Virus record (IMG/VR): IMGVR_UViG_3300003595_000001
Coordinates: 13,066-38,423 of that record
Direction: 5' to 3' (one strand)
Length of the DNA: 25,358 bases
Origin: a virus
The position numbers and the translations under genes were made by a program. How positions within the stretch are numbered: position 1 is the first letter of the stretch; the number at the start of each line of letters is the position of its first letter. The notes below the pieces were generated by a model. That model was not told the origin of the DNA. It made no database searches and worked only from the letters and a program-made list of their open reading frames with translations. Below are positions 9,715-17,041 of this stretch, one piece after another.

Positions 9715-9909
9715 ATGGCAACAGAATCTACAGCCAGAGAAATACCTTATGTAAGAAAGGACGATACATTTAAAACTTGGAGAGAAAGAACTAACCAAAT
9801 GATTCAACAGCAGAACAACATTGTTCGACTGTACGAATTTGAAATGTTAGGTGTTTCAGACCCATACGTCATTGCATCATTGCAAATGGCATTCTTTGAA
9901 GAAGAATAA
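9715..9909 (+). CDS. Small protein resembling a tail-fibre N-terminal module
   Basis: A 64-residue protein with a clean ribosome site; its leader (TAAGGAGAATTAATATGG) is almost identical to that of the preceding small gene (TAAGGAGAATAGATATGG). Residues 13-30 (VRKDDTFKTWRERTNQMI) resemble the 'DTF..W...TN.mI' segment that, in my recollection, opens many marine phage tail-fibre and virion proteins. Here it stands alone, ending in an acidic FFEEE tail. It may be a detached attachment module that bridges the baseplate and the 2335-residue protein encoded next. The function is inferred. Confidence 0.75.
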   Translation: MATESTAREIPYVRKDDTFKTWRERTNQMIQQQNNIVRLYEFEMLGVSDPYVIASLQMAFFEEE

Positions 9910-9923
9910 TACAGGAATCAAAA

Positions 9924-12900
9924 ATGTCACATTATACAAACTCATCGTTTACATTAGACGAATTATTAAAAATCGACCAACAGAAGGAAGACTTTTTAGA
10001 TTCTTTGACCATTAAACTTTCAGACCCAGCATTGGGAATTAAAGACTTAGCATTGATGCTGAAATCTTTGGAGATTATGGATAATATGGAGCATTTAAAC
10101 GCTTACCGTCAATTCATTATCAACCTTGCTAATAAGTCTGCTGACTTTACCACTCCTAACGAACTAGTAAACAACGGTGACATTTCTATTGAATATATTA
10201 CAAGCAATATTGTACAAAACCCTAATTTTGATTCTGACGCATTAGAAGTTGAAATCGCCAAATCTTCAAACTTCGAAGTAGGAACTGACATTGCAATGCC
10301 TTGGGCAAACGGAACTACGTATAAATTCGATACATTAATTGCAGAAGGAACTAATATTATCTCAGGAATTTCTGACGGTAATGGCGCGACAGCAGTTTGG
10401 TTTAATTCTACACTAAAACCTAATACACAATACAAATTATCATATGATTTAGTTATTAATGATGTTGGTTGGGACTTACCTAACGGTGCTAAGAACATGG
10501 TGGACGTTCTTTCTGAAGATGAAATGGTATTCTCGGAAAGTGGTGGTGGACCAGACCCAATAACATATGTTGTATCTGTAGTTGAAGATGCAAATATGAT
10601 ATTACCTACTTGTGATGGAGTCATTGTACCATTCGACACCTCAATCCCGGATTATAACAACGCGTTTCCTGCTATGGAACTCGCTTGTACTGGTTCTGGT
10701 GGAGTTTGGGTAGAAGGTAACATTAACGACCCACTTACACAAAATCACGACATTATTCCATACAACGTAGTTGCTCGTGAAGGTGATACATTAATCTTTA
10801 CAAACCCTTCGACAAACTACTTATTACACAATGCAGTATCCGACGACAACATCTCATTTACTTCTCCTGATATGCCGCCTGGATCTAATTGGTCTTGGGT
10901 TGTTGACGGATACCATGATATTTACTTCCATTGTACTTTCCATCCATTAGAAGAAGGAAGGTTACTTACTAAAACTGACCATAGATACGTTTACAATATC
11001 GACCACGGGTTGAATAAAGGTGATACAGTTAGAATGCCTATCAACTATGGTACTATGGAAGAACTACCTTCTTTATCAAATTCATACTTCATTAGTTTGC
11101 AAATGGACAACCCATGTACCTCAATTGGTGGTGTTGGTAGTCAAACGAACATAGAATCGTTATACCACAACTTATCTATTGGTGACGTTGTTTCATTCCA
11201 ATCTGGACCAGAAAACGTCACAGATACATCAAGTTCGGTTGATGTAACATTTTCGGGAGGAAACGCCACACTTGAGGCACAGGCGTCGGTTGTTATTCAA
11301 AATGGTATTGTAACATCAATTGCGTTAGAAGATAACGGAACTTGTTCAAACACAATATACTCAGACGAAGCAACTTGTGTTGCCAACTCAGAAACTTGGA
11401 CACCACAATTAGCGGTAGGTGCTGGATATGAATCTGCTCCATTATTATTTATCGCCGGTGGTGGCGGTTCTGGAGCTACTGCAATAGCAACATACGACGG
11501 TCGTGTAGTTTCTACTATCAATATAAACTACGGTGGTGGTGGTTATACATCACAACCTACTGTACAATTTACAGGTGGTGACCCAACTACTCCTGCAACA
11601 GCAACTGCCAATTATGACGCAGCCACTGGGCAAATTAACAGCATTACTATTACGGACTCTGGTGTTGGATACCAAACAACCCCAACCATTACTATTGTTG
11701 GTGGTAATCCAACCACAGCAGCTCTGTTTGAATGTTCTATATCTGGTTCTATATCTGCGGTTACATTAACAGCAGGTGGTTCTGGTTATGGTTCAGACGG
11801 TTCGGTGATTTTTGGAGAAAAGGCATGGGAAACGTTTGAAATTTCTGCTGTTGTAAAAGGACAAGAACAAGTTGACATTTTCCTAGACGACGTGAACCAA
11901 ATGGGACATATTCATACAGTCACTATGACTACTGCACAGTTTGATAATGTTAAGTTAGGAAATAACGAAGTTATAGCAACGAACGCAGATAATACAGGAC
12001 ACTCTCACGATTGTACATTTACTTGGGACTTAACTCTAAACGGAGGACTTGGCGGAATTTGGTTAGTCGGAATGACTGGCAACCACACGCACGGATTAGA
12101 TGTATATAACGAAGTATCTGGTGGTACTAAAATTGAATTAGTAAACTTCGGTCATTATCATGAAATTCTGATCACCGAAGCAGAAGAAGCAACACTAAAG
12201 GCAGGTTTGCTAATTGTGACTGGTGATAACCCAGACGGAACTACTGCGCATGACGGAACTGGTGTTGTTATGACTAAAACGTCAGACTTTGGTACTTCAG
12301 ATCCTCAGCATTTCCATACAGTTGAATTTGGTTGCGTTGATGCAGTAAATGATGTTTACGCAATTACTGTAATTGATCAACACATCCATGACTTTGGTCG
12401 TGTTTGGTATCCTGGATCGTTTAGTTTCTCAATATCACAATGGAACGACGGTTCTTCTAGTGCTGGAAGTAACCCAGCCTTTATTGAACTGCCTTTTGCG
12501 GATATTCCTGGTTATGTTAAGAAAGAAAAGGGTATATATTCTATAAATCACGGGTTGGTTCAAGGTCAACGAATACATTTCCAGAACATTTTTAATGGAA
12601 TTCATCATGGTAATACAAACTATTGGGTAGAATCTGTAATAGACGCAGATAATGTTTCTGTTACAGAAACAATTATTTATCCTCTTGCAGGTGCTCCAGG
12701 AACTACTCCTACTATTCATAATGTTATTGAAGAGTACACGGTTGTTGCAGACTTAGCATCGTACAGATTCCAAGTTGAAAGAGATATTACAAACCACATT
12801 GGTTCTGCTTACGTAGAAGGTGTGCAGATTGAATGGTCTAGACCTAACACAATTGAATCAAACTTACACGGATTAGTTGTTGGTGATGTTGTACAGTTGC

Positions 12901-15900
12901 CTTCTGGTCCTCAACCTTACACTCCATCAGAACTTCCTGGTGCTATGCGTGACCATACAGTTATTGCTATTGGTGATGGTTATGGTCCTACTGAACATAT
13001 GGAAATTATTGTTGATACGCAAACTACTATTACGTTTGCTGATCCAAACCTTTCTGTTGTTGAAGGTGCTCAGAACTCTCCGTGGTATTGGTCTTGGTGG
13101 GACAGAACCGCTGCATCATATGCTCCGTATCAAAGAGATGAAGCAGTTTACCAAAGTTTTGGTGACGTAACACTATACGACAGTATTACTGGTGAAAAGG
13201 CTGGTTTTGAATTATTCCGTGGTGGTACATACAAATTTACAAATAATGCATGGAACCCTTCTGGACATATTACACAGATTGACCCTTCAACGGGCAATTT
13301 AGTTCCTATGTACATGCACGCTGCTGGTATTAAAGCAATTCCAGGTGCAGGTTGGGACAACCTAGTACAAGCAGGTATGACACATAGTGCATGCCAAGAT
13401 GGTGTATCAGGCCTCGACCATTATCATTGTGTATCAATGAGAGCGAACCACGGTCTAACTATCGTTTCTGGTGACCATAACCCGTTTGTTAATACTACCG
13501 AAGAGCCTGGCACGTGGGTTGGTCCCGAACCTTTCCCAGTTTGTATGGGACTTGGTGGTTGGTGTGAAGAACTAGACGTTGACGGTTGGTACTATAATGG
13601 TATTGACGATGAGTCTGTGTGTTCTGCACTTAACCCAACGGGCGATGTTGGTTTGGCACAATGGAGAGGTCCACAATTTATTGGTAACTTCTCTAAAGAA
13701 TTTACATGGACAGTTCCTGAAGACTTTGGTCTTACTGGTGCTGACGGTGTTACTGGACTTGGTCCGTTTGTTGCTCCAGGTGAGTTAAACTTAGCATACC
13801 ACGTTGAATCATACCAAGGACTATATAAATTTGATAAGTCTGGTATGATTGAAGGAACAAACCCTATTATTAACATATACCGTGGTGGAGTTTACAGATT
13901 TAGACTTAATGCTCCTGGTCACCCTTTCTACATCACAACCGACAACGGATCTAACTTTACTCCTGGTTCATACTTCGGTGAGTACACTAACGGTGTTGTT
14001 GGTTCTCGAGCTGTTACTGGTTACGGACCAAACGAAGGTGTTACTGGTCAATTTGGTGACGACGACGTTGAAGTATTAGAATTTACAGTTCCTATGGACG
14101 CACCCGATACGTTATATTATCAATGTGAGTTCCATTCATCTATGATTGGTACGTTAAATGTTATAGATTTACCTATTGTTGATGCAGGTGATGAAATTGT
14201 AGTTTACTACCATCACGGACAAGATAACATGTGGACTCCATTATGGATTAAGGACAAGATTGTTGTAGACAACGGTTCTGGTCCAAACTTCTTCCAAGTA
14301 CAACCTATTCCTGAGAATTCGTTCCCAGTGAAGGGAACTCAGGCGGATGTTACTGGATTAGGTAACTTGATTACTGGTTATGGTGCAGGAGCAATCCCTA
14401 AAGCACAGGCAATGGATATTGAATTCGGTTCACTTTCATACTTAGACCCAGTCGCCTTGACCGCCGGAATTGGTCAAGAGACATTCTTAACCACAACTGG
14501 ACTTGTTGGTACTAGTAAATTCTATATCTCATTAGATGATACAGAACGTTCTAATATTGAAATGACTAATGTGTTGTTACAAGAAGCACCTTGGTCGGAA
14601 AATGGTTCTTTCGAAATTAGTGCAGGTCAGGCATTTACTACTGACGCGGTTGTTGGTGGTAATATTGAACAAATCGTAACAGGTTCTGTCATTGACGGTG
14701 ACCAATATGAAGTTGGTTATGAAATCATTGAAGGTTTTGTTGATCAATTTGGTGGTAATTCTGGTACTGTTCAACTGTCGTTAATTGGTGACACTACGGT
14801 TACTGGTAACTTTAACACAGACGCAGGAATGTACTCTGAAACGTTAATTGCTCCAGTTAATACTACACATATGAAACTTACTGCAAGTGGTGCTGGTAAA
14901 GTAGATAACGTTTCACTGAAGCAACGTGTATCAGGACAAAATGCTTGGTATCTTGGTGATGGTTGGACTGTTAATACTGATGGTCAAGCGTATTGCGACG
15001 GTTCTGTTCAAGGACGTACTGAAATCAATCAGACTGTTAATATCCAAGAAGGTAAATTGTATGAAGTTAAATATACTTTAGCAAATACTGACCCAGAAGG
15101 TGATGGTTCTCAAGGACGTTTACAATTAGCATTGGGTACTAACCCATACAACTTAATTTCTAATTGGAATTTTGATGCTAGTGGTATTAACATCAATTGG
15201 AATTCACCAGGAAGTGCATACACAATAGATAGTGCAAATGCTAGGTTGAATTTTGAAAACTCAAATGCCGACGGAATTACTTACACTTTCACTGATAACT
15301 TAAATAACATAGTTGATTATGAAATTACTATGGAAGTGTTATCAGTAACAGGTACGGTTCATAATTTCCAAGTTGGACCTGGACCTCAGGCAAACCATTA
15401 TCATACTATCGATTTGCAACAGTCGCAGTATGACTTTATGATTGCCAACGAAGGTTCTTCTCTTACATTGCAACAGTCTGATACTACTCACGCTGCTTAT
15501 TATACGCATACGTTCTCTCTTGCGTTTGATAGCACAGTAGAAACTTGTACTATGCAATTGGGTTACTCGCAAGATAATATGTGTTTCCTTAATGACGGTA
15601 CTCCAGATCCATCAAATACGACATCTACGGATTGTTTATCTGCTGGAAATACTTGGATTCCAACACAACCTAACTACGACTATTCTTGTTCGTTTGTTGA
15701 TTTTGATAACCTACAAAACGGTATTACTAATCAATTAACAATGACAGAATTGACGCAAGACGGTGGTGCCGGATTACCTGCTTCTGATGTTCATAATATT
15801 GTTCTTGGATTTGCTAATGGAGTTCTAACGGTAATATCAGACGAAAATGATATTGCATATGACGAAATTACATTACTTACAGCAGATTCTGGTATTATTA

Positions 15901-16931
15901 TTACTTCTCAGACGTTCTTAGAAGGTCATGATGAGATTATCAAAACTGGTATTACAACTACTAATTCAGATATGACAGTTTCATTAGGTCAGGGTGCTAA
16001 TATGGTAACTGGACCTATGGTTGATTCTGTAGGTTTACATAACTTCGTTCTTTCTGGTGCCATTGGTAATACAATTACTATTAACACTAACGGTTCTGGT
16101 ATCATTGGTTCTATTAAGATGAAAGAAGTTCAAGTTCCTGTACTAGACCATCATTCTACTGGTGTTGTAAATGAAGGTGAAAAGACATACTTCATTCGTG
16201 CTGGTGGTTATGATACTAAGTTACACTTTATTGGTGATGTGGACAAACGTCCAGTAGAAACAGATATTCCTTTCTACTACAGCAGAGGTTTCAAAGGTTC
16301 TATCGATACAGTTACAGTTAAAGAAGTTAATGAAAATTGGACTTTTGCTTCTGAAGAAGGTGGTAGTTCTTACATCGATAATGACAACGGTGTAATTGTT
16401 ACTAATGGTACTGATGAAGCACATAGAGGTATTGCTCATATTTCGTTTGACGTAGTTGAAGGAGATAATTATAAATTATTCTTATCTGTTGATAGACCTA
16501 CTAGTTCTGTAATTAAGGTTGGACCTGCACCTGACAATAACCAATATGGTGAAATGTTAATTGCTGATTCATCTAATGATTCTAACCCTACCGCTCATAG
16601 AGATATGGTGTTTACTGCTGGTGCAACTGGAGTGTGTTACTTAACTCTTGCGACTACTGGTAACGGTTTTACTTACTGGGATCAAGTTTCAGTTAGAACT
16701 ATTCCTAACCTTTCTTCTGACGAATACCTATTGTTAGGTCGTGCGTTGAATGTGTTTGGTATGCCGATCGGTAGTGAGTCTAGATGGAAGCAACATAATA
16801 CAGATTCAGAAAACCTTGACTTTAATGGTCGTGTGGTTGCTGGATTTAGAACTTTAGAAAGTTTTGGAGAGAATGTTATTGAAACGTATTACGATGATGT
16901 TGATGAGGTTATTGATAATACACCAGTTTGA
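9924..16931 (+). CDS. Giant mosaic tail protein with cupredoxin-like domains
   Basis: A probable tail-fibre or baseplate-surface protein of 2335 residues. Visible domains in order: helical N-terminus (1-85); beta-sandwich with carbohydrate-binding flavour (about 90-190); plastocyanin-like domain (about 280-350; His302, Cys337, His340, Glu343); HGL..GD repeats near 353, 411, 872 and 968; Gly-Tyr repeats GGGYTSQPTV and GVGYQTTPTI (about 436-630); paired HxH block (662-822); degenerate cupredoxin-like domain (about 1095-1300); second complete plastocyanin-like domain (about 1310-1415; His1333, Cys1401, His1404, Met1407); several CBM4/9-like jelly-roll stretches (about 1550-1770 and 2130-2250); another HxH block (1825-1862). 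Cys-W mini-modules occur near 474-490 and 1887-1911. There is no signal peptide and no enzyme motif. It uses AGGA at 9913-9916 for initiation. Metal and sugar binding are inferred from motifs. Confidence 0.88.
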   Translation: MSHYTNSSFTLDELLKIDQQKEDFLDSLTIKLSDPALGIKDLALMLKSLEIMDNMEHLNAYRQFIINLANKSADFTTPNELVNNGDISIEYITSNIVQNPNFDSDALEVEIAKSSNFEVGTDIAMPWANGTTYKFDTLIAEGTNIISGISDGNGATAVWFNSTLKPNTQYKLSYDLVINDVGWDLPNGAKNMVDVLSEDEMVFSESGGGPDPITYVVSVVEDANMILPTCDGVIVPFDTSIPDYNNAFPAMELACTGSGGVWVEGNINDPLTQNHDIIPYNVVAREGDTLIFTNPSTNYLLHNAVSDDNISFTSPDMPPGSNWSWVVDGYHDIYFHCTFHPLEEGRLLTKTDHRYVYNIDHGLNKGDTVRMPINYGTMEELPSLSNSYFISLQMDNPCTSIGGVGSQTNIESLYHNLSIGDVVSFQSGPENVTDTSSSVDVTFSGGNATLEAQASVVIQNGIVTSIALEDNGTCSNTIYSDEATCVANSETWTPQLAVGAGYESAPLLFIAGGGGSGATAIATYDGRVVSTININYGGGGYTSQPTVQFTGGDPTTPATATANYDAATGQINSITITDSGVGYQTTPTITIVGGNPTTAALFECSISGSISAVTLTAGGSGYGSDGSVIFGEKAWETFEISAVVKGQEQVDIFLDDVNQMGHIHTVTMTTAQFDNVKLGNNEVIATNADNTGHSHDCTFTWDLTLNGGLGGIWLVGMTGNHTHGLDVYNEVSGGTKIELVNFGHYHEILITEAEEATLKAGLLIVTGDNPDGTTAHDGTGVVMTKTSDFGTSDPQHFHTVEFGCVDAVNDVYAITVIDQHIHDFGRVWYPGSFSFSISQWNDGSSSAGSNPAFIELPFADIPGYVKKEKGIYSINHGLVQGQRIHFQNIFNGIHHGNTNYWVESVIDADNVSVTETIIYPLAGAPGTTPTIHNVIEEYTVVADLASYRFQVERDITNHIGSAYVEGVQIEWSRPNTIESNLHGLVVGDVVQLPSGPQPYTPSELPGAMRDHTVIAIGDGYGPTEHMEIIVDTQTTITFADPNLSVVEGAQNSPWYWSWWDRTAASYAPYQRDEAVYQSFGDVTLYDSITGEKAGFELFRGGTYKFTNNAWNPSGHITQIDPSTGNLVPMYMHAAGIKAIPGAGWDNLVQAGMTHSACQDGVSGLDHYHCVSMRANHGLTIVSGDHNPFVNTTEEPGTWVGPEPFPVCMGLGGWCEELDVDGWYYNGIDDESVCSALNPTGDVGLAQWRGPQFIGNFSKEFTWTVPEDFGLTGADGVTGLGPFVAPGELNLAYHVESYQGLYKFDKSGMIEGTNPIINIYRGGVYRFRLNAPGHPFYITTDNGSNFTPGSYFGEYTNGVVGSRAVTGYGPNEGVTGQFGDDDVEVLEFTVPMDAPDTLYYQCEFHSSMIGTLNVIDLPIVDAGDEIVVYYHHGQDNMWTPLWIKDKIVVDNGSGPNFFQVQPIPENSFPVKGTQADVTGLGNLITGYGAGAIPKAQAMDIEFGSLSYLDPVALTAGIGQETFLTTTGLVGTSKFYISLDDTERSNIEMTNVLLQEAPWSENGSFEISAGQAFTTDAVVGGNIEQIVTGSVIDGDQYEVGYEIIEGFVDQFGGNSGTVQLSLIGDTTVTGNFNTDAGMYSETLIAPVNTTHMKLTASGAGKVDNVSLKQRVSGQNAWYLGDGWTVNTDGQAYCDGSVQGRTEINQTVNIQEGKLYEVKYTLANTDPEGDGSQGRLQLALGTNPYNLISNWNFDASGININWNSPGSAYTIDSANARLNFENSNADGITYTFTDNLNNIVDYEITMEVLSVTGTVHNFQVGPGPQANHYHTIDLQQSQYDFMIANEGSSLTLQQSDTTHAAYYTHTFSLAFDSTVETCTMQLGYSQDNMCFLNDGTPDPSNTTSTDCLSAGNTWIPTQPNYDYSCSFVDFDNLQNGITNQLTMTELTQDGGAGLPASDVHNIVLGFANGVLTVISDENDIAYDEITLLTADSGIIITSQTFLEGHDEIIKTGITTTNSDMTVSLGQGANMVTGPMVDSVGLHNFVLSGAIGNTITINTNGSGIIGSIKMKEVQVPVLDHHSTGVVNEGEKTYFIRAGGYDTKLHFIGDVDKRPVETDIPFYYSRGFKGSIDTVTVKEVNENWTFASEEGGSSYIDNDNGVIVTNGTDEAHRGIAHISFDVVEGDNYKLFLSVDRPTSSVIKVGPAPDNNQYGEMLIADSSNDSNPTAHRDMVFTAGATGVCYLTLATTGNGFTYWDQVSVRTIPNLSSDEYLLLGRALNVFGMPIGSESRWKQHNTDSENLDFNGRVVAGFRTLESFGENVIETYYDDVDEVIDNTPV
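10761..10980 (+). other. Cupredoxin-like domain 1 coding segment
   Basis: Residues about 280-350 read as the metal half of a plastocyanin: a REGDTLIFTN strand, LLHNAV carrying His302 (compare plastocyanin PHN), then YFHCTFHPLEEG carrying Cys337 and His340. The axial Met is replaced by Glu343 when aligned with domain 2. Such a Glu could alter or abolish copper binding. Confidence 0.6.
13860..14170 (+). other. Cupredoxin-like domain 2 coding segment
   Basis: Residues about 1313-1415 contain IYRGGVYRFRL, then GHPFYI (His1333), then TLYYQCEFHSSMIG with Cys1401, His1404 and Met1407. That is the full His-Cys-His-Met ligand order of type-1 copper sites, with C-x2-H-x2-M spacing. No copper binding has been shown here; the assignment rests on motif order and the flanking strands. 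Confidence 0.65.
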
Positions 16932-16952
16932 TAAGGTACAGAAAATAAAAAG

Positions 16953-16976
16953 ACAACTCTATATTAATAGAGTTGT
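16953..16976 (+). other. Perfect 10-bp hairpin after the 2335-residue gene
   Basis: ACAACTCTAT (16953-16962) and ATAGAGTTGT (16967-16976) form a perfect stem with loop ATTA, 21 bases after the stop codon. GTAAAAGTTTTAT follows, a weak T-tract, so partial termination is possible. It shares its core with the hairpin at 3890-3915 and likewise precedes a late promoter. Confidence 0.65.
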
Positions 16977-16986
16977 GTAAAAGTTT

Positions 16987-17000
16987 TATAAATATAAATA
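16987..17000 (+). promoter_or_regulatory. Overlapping double late promoter box
   Basis: TATAAATA at 16987-16994 and again at 16993-17000 overlap by two bases (TATAAATATAAATA). They lie 42-55 bases before the ATG at 17042, in the 110-bp gap between the two large tail genes. A strong ribosome site, AGGAG at 17029-17033, follows. Confidence 0.75.
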
Positions 17001-17041
17001 ATACAATAAGTGTTATACAAAATTAATTAGGAGATAGATAA

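Noticed and set aside
9504-9909. The two tiny genes as one frameshifted gene
   Set aside because: Each has its own strong ribosome site, ATG and stop, separated by one base, and the two products have different, self-contained sequences.
10109-10639. A 176-codon - strand frame within the 2335-residue gene
   Set aside because: It is fully antisense to a coherent domain region, no - strand late promoter box was found, and the composition is that of a shadow frame.
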